DNA of 64,000 bases from Microbispora catharanthi (GTDB taxonomy: Bacteria; Actinomycetota; Actinomycetes; Streptosporangiales; Streptosporangiaceae): assembly GCF_006334915.2 (NCBI RefSeq), contig NZ_VDMA02000031.1:1-64000 (forward strand). Direction: 5' to 3'. The notes under the pieces were generated by a model. That model did no database searches. It saw only the letters and a program-made list of their open reading frames with translations, and had not been told where the DNA came from. Positions within the stretch are counted from its first letter, which is position 1. Every line of letters starts with the position of its first letter. A program made the position numbers and the translations under genes. Positions 46,401 to 55,999 of this stretch are shown in pieces.

Positions 46401-46790
46401 TCAACCTATGGGGACGCACGTCGCGTACAGCTCGACGCTGATCTTCTCGCTCGTAGGGTTCACCACGACGAAGTCCCAGGCGTTCTGAACAGCACCGGGA
46501 GTATCGCTCGTGCTGCCGGGTGCGCTCACCGGGAACGCCACCGGCTTGCTCAAGTCATGGGCTCCGCGAAAAGCATGACCTCCGCCCACGGCCCGCAGAC
46601 CCTCTCCACACACCACGTTCGTCGAAAGGATCTCCCGGCCGCCGACCCCTCGCGTCTCCTTCACGACGGTCACGGCCGACCCGTTGGACTGGTTCGCCGC
46701 AGCGATGCCGCCCAACGCGAGCGCCGCTAATGACAGTGCCCCGACCACGGCCAGTGTGATCTTCCCGCCCAGGTTTCCGTGAGATGCCAT
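46401..46790 (-). CDS. Small secreted protein of unknown function
   Basis: A 129-residue protein with a signal peptide (about 10-33, cleavage near GIAAA). The mature part has Cys in VVCGEGLRAVGGGHAF and near the C-terminus in YATCVPIG, likely one disulfide. The pattern CxxGxxAVGGG...VVNPT...YATC is frequent among short exported actinobacterial proteins of unknown role. GGAGCGTC precedes the ATG. Confidence 0.75.
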   Translation of the reverse strand: MASHGNLGGKITLAVVGALSLAALALGGIAAANQSNGSAVTVVKETRGVGGREILSTNVVCGEGLRAVGGGHAFRGAHDLSKPVAFPVSAPGSTSDTPGAVQNAWDFVVVNPTSEKISVELYATCVPIG

Positions 46791-46876
46791 GACGCTCCGC
46801 CCCTGTTGTCCATCCCGTTGATCAAATCACGAAGGCGGGAAAGTGGTCTCGAGACCATCTACTGGGACGCCGACAC

Positions 46877-47657
46877 CGCTCGCTTACACGCGTGCAACTG
46901 TTCGCCCGCACGCCGACCGGACTGGTGCCCACAGTGGTCGGCCGAGCGTTCCTGCGGGAGGCGGAGGTCGCGGTGAGCGCGTCGCGGCGGGCGAGGGCGA
47001 CGGCGCGGGCCCATGCCGACGAGCTGGTGGGCGAGCTGGTGGTCGCGGTGCAGATGGGCTTTGGCACGCGGCAGCTGCCCGGCGCGCTGAGCGCGCTGCG
47101 CCGCCGCTTCCCGCGGCTGGAGGTCACCGTCTTCGAAGAGCCGAGCTCCGCCGAACTGGAGCGATTGGGGCGCCGGGGCGTGCTGGACCTCGCCCTGATG
47201 GCGGCGTGCGAGCAGTCCCCCGACGACGCCCACCACCTCGGCGACGAGGAGTTCGTCGTGGTGCTGGGCGCCGGGCACCGGCAGCTCGCCGCCGACCGGG
47301 TCGAGCTGCGCGAGCTGGAGAGGGAGCCGTGGGTGAGGTTCGACCGCGACAGCGCGCTCGACGGCGTGCTGCTGAACGTGCTGCGGGACAACGAGCTGAC
47401 CCCCACCACGGTCGCCCGCGTGTCCCAGACGGCGACGGCCGTGCGCTGGGCCGCCCACGGGCTGGGGGTGACGCTCGTCCCGGCCTCCGCGGTGCCCCAC
47501 GGTCACGAGCACCTCGTCCGCCCGGTGTTCCCGGCCGTGTCCCAGCCCGTCATCGCCGTGGTCCGGCCCGGCGCGGGGCCCGGCGGAGACGGCCCTGCTC
47601 GAACTCCTGCGTCAGGAGACCTGGCACAATGCCGCATTCTTCTCACCGATGTCCTGA
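46877..47657 (+). pseudogene. LysR-family regulator, truncated and frameshifted
   Basis: The frame begins in the middle of the usual LysR HTH (VQLFARTPTGLVPTVVGRAF) with about 45 N-terminal residues missing. It continues through an intact substrate-binding domain (VVAVQMGFGTRQLPGALSAL, GLGVTLVPASAVP). Near 47580 a frameshift is needed to reach the natural end (ETALLELLRQETWHNAAFF, stop at 47657). It cannot make a DNA-binding regulator. Confidence 0.8.
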
Positions 47658-47682
47658 CGGCCGCACCGCCACCGGATACGAC

Positions 47683-47714
47683 AAGACCGCCACCTCCTAC
47701 GAGGTGGCGGTCTT
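47683..47714. terminator. Strong hairpin with T-rich tail
   Basis: AAGACCGCCACCTC and its complement form a perfect 14-bp stem with a CTAC loop, followed by TCTTCTCG. It lies between the LysR remnant and a convergent SDR remnant. Confidence 0.8.
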
Positions 47715-47777
47715 CTCGCGCCGCGTCGATCCCCCACGAGCGACCGGTGCGAGCCCATGGCCGACGGCAGGACGAAC

Positions 47778-48116
47778 TCACAGCTGGGTGGCGACTCCGT
47801 CCACGACGGATTCGGCGCCGGCGGTGTAAGTGGCATCGAAGGCGAGGAACGCGGCTGCCCTGGCGATCTCGTCGGGTGTGCCGAGTTCGCCCTTCACACG
47901 GTCAGCGAGAGCATCCAGGTCGGCCAGTGAGGCCACATCGCCTCGGACGGCCACCGCGTTCTTGCCGAGCCGCTCCCTCGCGGCGTCGAGCGTGGCCTGA
48001 GAACGACCGGTGATCACCACGCGCGCTCCGCCGTGCACCAGCAGCTCCGCCATCGCGAACCCTATGCCGCTGCCGCCGCCAGTGATCACTACATTTTTGT
48101 CGCTGTACTTATCCAT
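47778..48116 (-). pseudogene. Short-chain dehydrogenase with internal deletion
   Basis: An uninterrupted 112-residue frame joins an SDR N-terminus (VVITGGGSGIGFAMAEL, cofactor motif GxxxGxG, residues 9-25) to an SDR C-terminus (TPDEIARAAAFLAFDATYTA, residues 80-99). The central 130 or so residues, including the catalytic Ser and YxxxK, are absent. It is probably a dead gene after an in-frame deletion, although a small NAD-binding product cannot be excluded. Confidence 0.8.
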
Positions 48117-48229
48117 GCCAGGATTCTTTTGTTCTTTCTCTCAAAACTCGGTGATGTGCCGGGGTTTCGCCGCGGCCCGGCTCGGTGAGTTCTCATTGTC
48201 GAAACCGGCGTTCTGGAATGCCGTCGGCG

Positions 48230-48530
48230 TCAACCCCTGGGGAATTCGCCGCCGTCCACGACGAGCTTGCTCCCGGTCAGCCAGCTCGCCCGGCCGGACA
48301 CGAGGAACAGCACCGCGTGGGCGATGTCGTCGGGCTGACCATCTCGCCCCAGCGGCACGGCGCCGTCGTTCTGGTCCGCGCCTCCTGCGCGGCCGCGGCG
48401 AGCGCCTCCGCTCCAGCCCGTGTCCGTACGTCGGCTTCCACGAAGGTGGCCCACTCCGGCACCGTGCTCGTCGCCGACCTGGCGGTCCTGAGCACCTCGT
48501 CGAGCTGTTTAACGGTACGTCCGGAAAAGA
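48230..48530 (-). pseudogene. Second short-chain dehydrogenase remnant
   Basis: The 3' part encodes an SDR end (PLGRDGQPDDIAHAVLFLVS, then WLTGSKLVVDGGEF). The 5' part, in another frame, encodes FVEADVRTRAGAEALAAAA, an SDR segment after the NAD motif. The middle and the start are missing. It is decayed like its neighbour. Confidence 0.65.
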
Positions 48531-48713
48531 ACGAGAGGCAAAGACGAAATGTAAGCAGATGCCATAGGCGATACCTATGGCACCCGGCCCCTCCGCCGGT
48601 CACCGGTGCCGGAATCGGATCGAGGCAACCTCGTCCACCGCGTCCACGTCTCCCCCGCTGAACAGGCGAGTGCTCGTAGGCTGAATCTCACCCGTGATGG
48701 ACAGGAGGCTGAG

Positions 48714-49400
48714 GTGGCCGAGACGACGCCGACCGAGACGTTGGTGGCCGAGGTGATGGCCGAGCTGGCCGGGCTCGAGGACCCGAAGGCACGCGAGGTG
48801 AACGAGAAACACGGTGACGATCACGGTGTGAACCTCAGCAAGCTGCGCGCGCTCGCGAAGCGGCTGAAGACGCAGCAGGAACTCGCGTGCCGGCTCTGGG
48901 AGACCGATGACAGCGCGGCGAGGCTGCTGGCGATCCTGATCTGCCGTCCGAAGGCGTTCGAGCGTGACGAGTTGGACGTCATGCTGCGCGAGGCGCGCAC
49001 GCCGAAGGTGCACGACTGGCTCGTGAACTACGTGGTGAAGAAGAACCCGCACTCCGAAGAGCTGCGCCTGGCCTGGTCCGCCGATTCGGATCCAGTGGTC
49101 GCGAGTGCCGGCTGGGCGCTGACCACCGAACGCGTGACGAAGAAGCCTGAGGGCCTCGACCTCGCAGGGCTGCTCGACGTCATCGAGGCGGAGATGAAGG
49201 ACGCCCCGGATCGCCTGCAGTGGGCGATGAACCACTGCCTGGCTCAGATCGGGATCGAGCACGCCGAGCACCGCGCCCGTGCCATCGACATCGGTGAGCG
49301 CCTGGAGGTGCTCAAGGACTACCCGACTCCCCCGGGCTGCACGTCTCCGTTCGCGCCCATCTGGATCACGGAGATGGTGCGCCGACAGCACGATAAGTAG
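48714..49400 (+). CDS. AlkD-like DNA alkylation repair protein
   Basis: A 228-residue all-helical HEAT-like-repeat protein of the DNA alkylation repair family. AlkD-type glycosylases remove alkylated bases without flipping them. Recognisable segments are KLRALAKRLKTQQELACRLW, VHDWLVNYVVKK, and the DRLQWAMNHCLAQIGI helix with conserved Trp. The GTG at 48714 is chosen for its AGGAGG site; the frame runs further upstream without one. It lies alone between remnants. Confidence 0.85.
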   Translation: MAETTPTETLVAEVMAELAGLEDPKAREVNEKHGDDHGVNLSKLRALAKRLKTQQELACRLWETDDSAARLLAILICRPKAFERDELDVMLREARTPKVHDWLVNYVVKKNPHSEELRLAWSADSDPVVASAGWALTTERVTKKPEGLDLAGLLDVIEAEMKDAPDRLQWAMNHCLAQIGIEHAEHRARAIDIGERLEVLKDYPTPPGCTSPFAPIWITEMVRRQHDK

Positions 49401-49519
49401 GAAGGTTCGCGCTCCCGCCCGTGCCGCGACTCCCTCAGAACGCGGCACCCGATACGAGCCGGCCGTGAGCGGCCTCGCGTCGCCTACCGCTGGAGAGCGC
49501 ACCCGGCCTGCCCGAGTGC

Positions 49520-49725
49520 GCCCCGCGAGCGCCTGACGCCCGAGGCCGCCGCGCTGATCCACGACGGCGTCGCGGAGAACACCCGCATCGCTTACCGGCG
49601 CGCGTGGCGTGTGTTCGAGTCCTGCTGCGAGCAGTACGGCTCGACCGCGATGCCGTGCGGTGAGCTGACGCTGGCCAACTACCTCGCGGTCTGCATCACC
49701 AAAGCGGGCGACAAGGGGCTTCATT
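49520..49725 (+). pseudogene. Tyrosine recombinase core-binding-domain fragment
   Basis: The frame reads ENTRIAYRRAWRVFESCCEQ followed by LTLANYLAV, the SAM-like N-terminal domain pattern of phage-type integrases. The catalytic domain is absent and the frame ends within 70 residues. It is a remnant of an integrated element. Confidence 0.65.
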
Positions 49726-49821
49726 TACCGTTCGGCCAACCTTCATGTCGGGCGTGCGGTCAGCGTCATGGGGTGTTCCTAGCCTGAGCTGGTCCCAGAC
49801 GCCCCCCTCTGGAGGACAGCC

Positions 49822-50682
49822 ATGCCGTCCCGCCGGATCACCGCCCTCACCACCGCCTTCACGCTGTCCGCCGCCGCCCTGGGCCTGTGGGCCGCCGGAG
49901 GCTTCAGCGCCCAGGCGGCAACGTTGCCGACGCCGGACCACACGGTGGTCGTAGTCTTCGAAAACCACGCCTACTCCCAGATCGTCGGCAGCTCCAGCGC
50001 TCCTTACATCAACTCCCTGAAGAGCGGCGGGGCCAACCTGACCGCCTTCTACGCCGAGACCCATCCCAGCCAGCCCAACTACTTCGCCATGTTCTCCGGG
50101 TCGACCCAGGGCATCACCGACGACTCCTGCTACACCCCCGGCTTCAGTTCCGCGCCCAACCTGGCGTCGGAGCTGCTCGCCGCGGGCAAGAGCTGGGCCA
50201 GCTACAACGAATCGCTGCCCAGCCAGGGCTCGACCACGTGCAGCAGCGGCAAGTACGCCCGCAAGCACAACCCCTGGTTCGGGTTCTCCAACGTGCCGAC
50301 GTCCACCGCGTACACGTTCGCCCAGTTCCCCACCGACTTCACCAGACTGCCCAAGGTGTCGTTCGTCGTCCCGAACCTGTGCAGCGACATGCACGACTGC
50401 TCGGTATCCACCGGGGACACCTGGCTGAAGAACAACCTCGGCGCGTACGCGACCTGGGCCAAGACCCACAACAGCCTTCTCGTGGTCACCTTCGACGAGG
50501 ACAACCGGCTGAGCGGCAACCGCATCGCCACCGTGCTCTACGGGCAGCCGGTGCCGGCGGGGTCGTCCTCCGGCACCACCTACAACCACTACAACCTGCT
50601 GCGCACCATCGAGGACATGTACGGCACCGGCCACGCGGGCAACGCGGCGTCGGCATCGGCCATCTCCGGCATCTGGAACTGA
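49822..50682 (+). CDS. Secreted phosphoesterase-family phosphatase
   Basis: A 286-residue exported protein of the phosphoesterase family (alkaline-phosphatase-like fold, as in acid phosphatases and phospholipase C types). A signal peptide covers 1-34 (FSAQAA). Then VVVFENHAYSQIVG near 40 supplies the metal-binding Glu/Asn, ETHPSQPNYFAMFSGS the nucleophile-region Ser, and VVTFDEDN near 226 the second metal site. It is expected to release phosphate from organic esters outside the cell; the substrate is not predictable. GGAGGACAGCC precedes the ATG, and the MFS gene begins 4 nt after the stop. Confidence 0.9.
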   Translation: MPSRRITALTTAFTLSAAALGLWAAGGFSAQAATLPTPDHTVVVVFENHAYSQIVGSSSAPYINSLKSGGANLTAFYAETHPSQPNYFAMFSGSTQGITDDSCYTPGFSSAPNLASELLAAGKSWASYNESLPSQGSTTCSSGKYARKHNPWFGFSNVPTSTAYTFAQFPTDFTRLPKVSFVVPNLCSDMHDCSVSTGDTWLKNNLGAYATWAKTHNSLLVVTFDEDNRLSGNRIATVLYGQPVPAGSSSGTTYNHYNLLRTIEDMYGTGHAGNAASASAISGIWN

Positions 50683-50686
50683 CCGC

Positions 50687-51979
50687 GTGTACCTCGCGGA
50701 CGGTCGCGACGCGCCCGCCGTCGTCCCCCACCGGGGACGGCGGTGGGCCGCGGTTCCGGGGACCGTGCTGGCCCTGGGCACGGTGAGCCTGATCACGGAC
50801 GTGTCGGCGGAGATGATCACCGCCGTGCTGCCGCTCTATCTCGTCTCCGGGCTGGGGCTGTCCCCGCTCGGCTTCGGCGTGCTGGACGGCGTCTACAACG
50901 GGGTCGGCGCCCTGGTGAGGCTGGCCGGAGGCCACCTGGCCGACGGTGGGGGCGGGCGGCACAAGGCGGTCGCCGTGGCCGGCTACGCCCTGTCGGCGCT
51001 GTGCAAGCCGCTGCTGCTGGTCGCCCACACCCTGCCGGTGATCGGCGCGGTGCTGGCCCTCGACCGTACGGGCAAGGGCCTGCGCACCGCCCCCCGGGAC
51101 GCCCTCATCTCCCTGGCGGCCCCGCCCGAGCGCCGGGGGCATGCCTTCGGCGTGCACCGGGCGATGGACACCGCCGGAGCCCTCTGCGGACCCGTCCTGG
51201 CGTTCCTGGTGCTGGGGGTGGCGGCGGAGGGTTACGACGCCGTCTTCACGGTCAGTGCCTGCGTCGCCGCGCTGGGCGTGCTGGTGCTGATGCTCTTCGT
51301 CCCCGGCCGTCCCGGCGGCGTCGGCGTCGCCCCGAAAACGAGCCGGAGAGCGGGCCGGAGAGCGGCGCCCTCCGGCCCGCTCCGGGCACCCGCGCTCCTG
51401 CGGATGCCCGGCGTGGGGCGACTGGCGGCGTGCGCGGTGCTGCTGGGGCTGACGACGGTGAGCGACTCCTTCGTCTACCTGCTGCTGCAGCGCAGGTTCG
51501 AGGTGCCCGCGCGGTGGTTCCCCTTGCTGCCGCTCGGGACCGCGGCCGCCTTCCTGCTGCTGGCCGTGCCCGCCGGCGCCGTCGCCGACCGCGTCGGGCG
51601 GCGGAGGCTGTTCCTGCTCGGACACCTGGCGTTGCTCGTCGCGTACGGCCTGGTGCTGGCCGTCCCCGGCGGGCCGCTGCCGGCGGTGGTGGCGGTGCTC
51701 GTGCTGCACGGGGCCTTCTACGCGGCGACCGACGGCGTGCTGGCGGCCGCGGTCGCCGGCGTCGTGCCGGACGCGATGAGGGCGAGAGGGCTGGCCCTGG
51801 TGGGCACCGGCCAGGCCCTCGCCCGATTCGCCTGCTCGATCGGGTTCGGCGCCGCCTGGACGGCCTGGGGCGACGGCCCGGCGCTGGCCGTCGCGACGGC
51901 GGGGCTGGCGATCTCCACCCCCATCGCGCTCGCCGCACTCCGCTCCTCCGCGTGCCCCTCCGCGCAGCGGACGGCCTGA
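50687..51979 (+). CDS. MFS transporter
   Basis: A 430-residue protein with 12 predicted membrane segments. The first helix pair has SLITDVSAEMITAVLPLYL, a pattern seen in a small group of predicted MFS permeases with the DVSSEM motif. Motif A-like GGHLADGGGGRHK follows. The GTG start is 4 nt after the phosphoesterase stop and lacks its own ribosome site, so translation is probably coupled. Export or import of a phosphatase product is possible but speculative. Confidence 0.87.
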   Translation: MYLADGRDAPAVVPHRGRRWAAVPGTVLALGTVSLITDVSAEMITAVLPLYLVSGLGLSPLGFGVLDGVYNGVGALVRLAGGHLADGGGGRHKAVAVAGYALSALCKPLLLVAHTLPVIGAVLALDRTGKGLRTAPRDALISLAAPPERRGHAFGVHRAMDTAGALCGPVLAFLVLGVAAEGYDAVFTVSACVAALGVLVLMLFVPGRPGGVGVAPKTSRRAGRRAAPSGPLRAPALLRMPGVGRLAACAVLLGLTTVSDSFVYLLLQRRFEVPARWFPLLPLGTAAAFLLLAVPAGAVADRVGRRRLFLLGHLALLVAYGLVLAVPGGPLPAVVAVLVLHGAFYAATDGVLAAAVAGVVPDAMRARGLALVGTGQALARFACSIGFGAAWTAWGDGPALAVATAGLAISTPIALAALRSSACPSAQRTA

Positions 51980-52002
51980 GCGTGCGGAGGGAAGGGAGCC
52001 CC

Positions 52003-53025
52003 GTGACCATCCCACCCCGCCTGACGGTCCTGCTGGCTGCGGTGCTGCTCCTCGGGAGTCTGTCCGCCTGGGTGGTGGTGCACGCCGCCGCCCGCGCGGA
52101 GAGCCGGGGCCTGCCGCGGACGGGGGAGCCCTCCGCCGGTCCGGGTGCGGTCACGCTCGCGGCGGGACAGGGGCGCCGGATGCTCTTCCGGACGATGGCG
52201 TGGGGTCCGCACCGCGACGAGGTGGTCGCCGTGCCCGCGGACGACCCGGGGGGCCCGCGCGTCTCGTCCGGGGTGCGGTGCCTGCGCTTCCACGCCTCGT
52301 CCGGCACCGGCGCCTGTCTCCAGGCCGCGCACGGCCCGCTGGGCGACACCTACCGAGCCGTGGTGCTCGACGCGCGGCTGCGGGAGCGGCGCGCGTTCCC
52401 CCTCGCCGGCATCCCCACCCGCACGAGGGTCTCCCCGTCCGGCCGCATGGCGGCCTGGACCGTCTTCGTGGGCGGCGACTCGTACGCGGGGACGAACTTC
52501 TCCACCCGCACCTCGATCCTGGACACGCGCACCTGGTCGCTGGAGGAGAACCTGGAGGCCTACCGCGTGCTCAAGGACGGCCGTCCCTATCACGCTGCCG
52601 ACGTCAACCTGTGGGGGGTGACCTTCGCCGACGACGGCCACTTCTGGGTCACCCTCGCGACCGGGGGCCGCACGTGGCTGGCGCGCGGGGACGTCGCGGC
52701 CCGCACCCTGACCACGGTGCGGCAGAACGTGGAGTGCCCGTCGCTCTCCCCCGACGGCACCCGCATCGCGTTCAAGAAGCGGGTGGCCGGCCTGCCCGAG
52801 GACGCGCCGTGGCGGCTGTACGTCCTCGACCTTCGGACCATGCGGGAGACCCCGATCGCCGAGCGGCGCAGCGTCGACGACCAGGCGGTGTGGCTCGACG
52901 CAAGCACGCTCGGCTACGCCCTGCCGGGCGACTTCGGCGCCGACATCTGGACGGCGCCGGCGGACGGCTCAGGAGCCCCGCGCCGCCTGCTTCCCGCGGC
53001 GCTCGCGCCCGTCGTCGTCCAGTGA
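52003..53025 (+). CDS. TolB-like beta-propeller lipoprotein-less exported protein
   Basis: A 340-residue protein with an N-terminal membrane/signal segment (about 5-28) and a six-bladed WD40/TolB-like propeller marked by SPSGRMAAWTVFVGG, LSPDGTRIAFKKR and VDDQAVWLDAS. It starts 23 nt after the MFS stop with GGGAG before the GTG (an in-frame GTG at 51982 is an alternative), so it is the third gene of the phosphoesterase-MFS-propeller unit. It may sense or bind a ligand outside the membrane. The function is unknown. Confidence 0.8.
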   Translation: MTIPPRLTVLLAAVLLLGSLSAWVVVHAAARAESRGLPRTGEPSAGPGAVTLAAGQGRRMLFRTMAWGPHRDEVVAVPADDPGGPRVSSGVRCLRFHASSGTGACLQAAHGPLGDTYRAVVLDARLRERRAFPLAGIPTRTRVSPSGRMAAWTVFVGGDSYAGTNFSTRTSILDTRTWSLEENLEAYRVLKDGRPYHAADVNLWGVTFADDGHFWVTLATGGRTWLARGDVAARTLTTVRQNVECPSLSPDGTRIAFKKRVAGLPEDAPWRLYVLDLRTMRETPIAERRSVDDQAVWLDASTLGYALPGDFGADIWTAPADGSGAPRRLLPAALAPVVVQ

Positions 53026-53084
53026 AGGCCGCCGCTCCCGGAGACCTCCGCTGAAGGTCGGCCGTGTGCGGGAAACGGGCCCGG

Positions 53085-53747
53085 CTAGAGCGGATTGTCG
53101 TGGGCGATGAGGGCGAGCTGGACGCGATTGTCCAGGCTGGTCTTCGCGAGGATGCGGGAGATGTAACTCTTGACCGTGCCGACGCTCATGTGGAGCTCGG
53201 CCGCGATGTCTGCGTTGGACCTGCCTCGGCCGACCGCGGCGGCGACCTCACGCTCGCGGTCGCTGAGCCTGGACAGCAGCCTGCGTGCGTCGGCGCGACG
53301 GCGGTCCTCCGCCTCCGGCGCCAGGTGGGCGATCAGGCGCCGGGTCACACCGGGCGACAGGATCGGCTCACCCGCCGCGACCCGGAGGACCGCGTCCACG
53401 ATGCCCTCCGGCGGGGTGTCCTTGAGCAGGAACCCGCTGGCCCCGGCGCGCAGCGCGCCGAAGACGTGCTCGTCGGCGTCGAACGTGGTCAGCATGATGA
53501 CGTGGGGAGGGTCGGGCCGCCGCCGCAGCAGCCGGGTGGCGTCGATCCCGTCCAGACCCGGCATGCGGATGTCCATGAGCACCACATCGGGCGCATGCGC
53601 GTCGACCGCGGCTCCGACGTCGGCGCCGTCGGCCACGCCGCCCACCACGACGAGCTCGTCGGCGCCCCTGAGCATCAGCGTCAGACCCGCCCTGACGAGC
53701 GGGTCGTCGTCCACGACCAGCACGCGTATGGCGCTCACACCGGCCAT
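53085..53747 (-). CDS. NarL/LuxR-family response regulator
   Basis: A 220-residue regulator. The receiver domain (1-120) has acidic DDD at 13-15, the phosphorylated Asp in VLMDIRMPG (Asp59), Thr in MLTTF and Lys in LLKD. The LuxR HTH (about 157-215) has LSDREREVAAAVGRGRSNAD and TVKSYISRIL. It overlaps the partner kinase by 13 nt. Confidence 0.95.
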   Translation of the reverse strand: MAGVSAIRVLVVDDDPLVRAGLTLMLRGADELVVVGGVADGADVGAAVDAHAPDVVLMDIRMPGLDGIDATRLLRRRPDPPHVIMLTTFDADEHVFGALRAGASGFLLKDTPPEGIVDAVLRVAAGEPILSPGVTRRLIAHLAPEAEDRRRADARRLLSRLSDREREVAAAVGRGRSNADIAAELHMSVGTVKSYISRILAKTSLDNRVQLALIAHDNPL

Positions 53748-54874
53748 GGTAGCCAGACCGCCAAGCGGAACTCGCCTTTCTCCACCCCGGCCTGCTCCAC
53801 CCGCCCGCCCGCCAGCTCGGCCCGCTCCCGCATCCCGGCCAGGCCGGCGCCCTCCCCCCGGGGAGCGTGCACCATGGGATTGCGCACCATGGGATTGCGC
53901 ACCTCGATGGCGAGCCCCCCGTCCGGCCTGCCGCCGAGGCGGAGACTCACCGGCATGCCCGGCGCGTGCTTCCTGGCGTTCGTGAGGCCCTCCTGGACGA
54001 TCCGGTAGGCCGCCCGCGCCGTCGCGCCCGGCAGCTCGGGCAGGCGCACACCGCCGTCGTGCATCTCGACCTCCATGCCCGCCCGCCGTACCTCCTCGAC
54101 CAGAGTGCGCAGGTCCAGCTCGGCCAGGACGGGCGCCTCGCGGAGCACCGAGATGACCTGGCGCAGCTCCTGCAGCGCCTGGTGCGCGCTGGAGCGCACC
54201 ACCGCGGCCGCCTCCACCACCTCCTCGGGGTCGGCCCGCGCGTTGAACTCCAGCGCCCCGGCGTGCAACGCCAGCAGCGACAGCCGATGCGCCAGCACGT
54301 CGTGCATCTCTCGGGCGATGGCCAGGCGTTCGGCGTGGCGGGCCCGCTCGACGCGTCGCCGTTGCTCCTCCTCGGCCCTGCGGACCCGCTCCGCCAGCGA
54401 CAGCACCAGTTGGCGGCGGGCCCGCGCCAGCATCCCCCATCCGGTCAGCGCCACCCCGAACAGCACCGCGACCAGCGCCCACACCGGGTACGGCGCCAGC
54501 CCCGGCGGCCGCAGCCAGAACCGGGCCAGCGTCGCGGCCACCCAGGCCGCGCCCACACCGATCGCGACGATCGAGCGCCGGTACAGGGCGGCCATCAGCG
54601 TGGCGATGCCGGCCGCGACCGACGCCGAGGCCGCGGGCACCGCCAGCGCCACGGCCACGAGCGCCATGGTGGCCGGCCATCGGCGCGACAGCCACAGCGC
54701 CACGCACGCCGCCGCGCCGCCGGCCACGTCCGCGACCAGCCACCAGCCGGAAGCCGCGCCGAGGTCGTCTCGCACGACGACCGCCGCCGCGGCCAGCGCA
54801 CAGGCGACGCCCCCCACCCGGATCGCCCGGTCCCGCCGGGTCCTGGCAGGGCCAGGCCGTACGTCTGCTGTCAC
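53735..54874 (-). CDS. Sensor histidine kinase (HisKA_3/HPK7)
   Basis: A 379-residue kinase with about six N-terminal membrane helices (residues 20-150) and little outside sequence. The phosphoacceptor helix EMHDVLAHRLSLLALHAGAL lies near 196, and the ATPase domain has NARKHAP (N box) and GAGLAGMRERAELAGG (G box). It should phosphorylate the adjacent NarL-type regulator; the signal is probably sensed in or near the membrane. The C-terminal region carries a doubled RNPMV, from a 15-bp direct repeat at 53872-53903. GTG start, divergent from the 55007 membrane protein. Confidence 0.93.
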   Translation of the reverse strand: MTADVRPGPARTRRDRAIRVGGVACALAAAAVVVRDDLGAASGWWLVADVAGGAAACVALWLSRRWPATMALVAVALAVPAASASVAAGIATLMAALYRRSIVAIGVGAAWVAATLARFWLRPPGLAPYPVWALVAVLFGVALTGWGMLARARRQLVLSLAERVRRAEEEQRRRVERARHAERLAIAREMHDVLAHRLSLLALHAGALEFNARADPEEVVEAAAVVRSSAHQALQELRQVISVLREAPVLAELDLRTLVEEVRRAGMEVEMHDGGVRLPELPGATARAAYRIVQEGLTNARKHAPGMPVSLRLGGRPDGGLAIEVRNPMVRNPMVHAPRGEGAGLAGMRERAELAGGRVEQAGVEKGEFRLAVWLPWPV

Positions 54875-55006
54875 GGACGCCCAGCGTAATGACGGCGCGC
54901 CCGCCGACGGCAGCAACCAAAGTCGGCGCCGGGTTGTCACCTGGGTTGCCACGGGCAGGACCCGGGGCGGCAGACGTCGGTGGTGTGCGCGGAACACGCT
55001 GGCCGC

Positions 55007-55999
55007 ATGACGGCGAACAAGACGCGCGGCCGCCTGGCCGCACTGCTCCTCGCGGTGATCACACCGCTCGTGGCCGAGTTCACCCTCGGCAATCCGCCAC
55101 TGCGCATGGCCTGGCTCCTGCTGCTGTGGATCCCGATATACGGCGCGGGCGTCGTCCTGGTGCGCGAGCTGGTGCGGCGGGCCGGGACGGGCTGGACCGG
55201 GGTGCTGCTGCTCGGCGCCGCCTACGGCATCGTCGAGGAGGGCCTTGCGCTGCAGGCGCTGAGCAGCCCCACGATCTACGGCGCCGCCGGATGGGCGCCC
55301 CGGATCCTGGGCGTGAACAGCGCCTACACCGAGCTGCAGATCCCCTACCACGCGGTCTTCAGCGCCGCGATCCCGATCCTCCTGGCCGACCTGATCGTCC
55401 CGTCCCTGCGCGACCGCCCCTACCTGGGCAGACTCGGCACCTGGCTGGCCGGGGCGGTCTTCGTCCTCGGCACGCTGCTGCTGCGGACGACGGTGGTGAC
55501 GAGCATCGACCCCGGGTACGAGGCGCCGCCGGCGATCCTGGCGGGCTGTGCGGCCGCCGTGGTCCTGCTCGCGGCGGCGGGGCTGCGGCTGAAGTCCCGC
55601 CCGGGCATGTCCTCGATCAGCCCGCCCGCGCCCGCGGCGGCCGGGGTGTTCGGCGCCGTGGCCGTCTTCGGATACCTGGCGTCGCTGTTCCCCTTCGGCG
55701 GCGCGACCCAGCCCGCCTTCACCCACGGCGGGTGGGTGATCGTGCCCATGTCGGCCGCCGCCGTTCTGGCGGTCACCGCCGCGTGGCTCCTGCGCCGCTG
55801 GACGGCCGGCGGCCTGTGGACGGACCGGCACAGTCTCGCCCTGGCCTCCGGCGCCCTGATCGCCCACACCGCCTTCGGCCTGATCTCCAACACCGACACG
55901 GCGGCCGACCGCGCCGGCCTGGCGGCCGTCGGCGTGGTCATGATGTGTCTGCTGGCCGTGCTGGGCCGCCGGGTCGCCGGCCTCCCTCGCCTCACATGA
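55007..55999 (+). CDS. Polytopic membrane protein, possible target of the adjacent two-component system
   Basis: A 330-residue protein with about nine or ten hydrophobic segments. Motifs include LVRELVRRAGTGW and AYGIVEEGLALQAL. The paired Glu recall CPBP-type membrane proteases, but the further His and Arg signature residues are not evident, so I leave it unassigned. The ATG at 55007 is chosen because the first membrane segment follows at once; the frame opens at 54980. It is divergent from the histidine kinase, 132 bp apart, which suggests shared regulation. Confidence 0.75.
   Translation: MTANKTRGRLAALLLAVITPLVAEFTLGNPPLRMAWLLLLWIPIYGAGVVLVRELVRRAGTGWTGVLLLGAAYGIVEEGLALQALSSPTIYGAAGWAPRILGVNSAYTELQIPYHAVFSAAIPILLADLIVPSLRDRPYLGRLGTWLAGAVFVLGTLLLRTTVVTSIDPGYEAPPAILAGCAAAVVLLAAAGLRLKSRPGMSSISPPAPAAAGVFGAVAVFGYLASLFPFGGATQPAFTHGGWVIVPMSAAAVLAVTAAWLLRRWTAGGLWTDRHSLALASGALIAHTAFGLISNTDTAADRAGLAAVGVVMMCLLAVLGRRVAGLPRLT

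Noticed and set aside
55007..55999. CPBP intramembrane protease
   Set aside because: A Glu pair in GIVEEG is present, but the other CPBP signature residues (Arg after EE, later His and Asn) are not seen.
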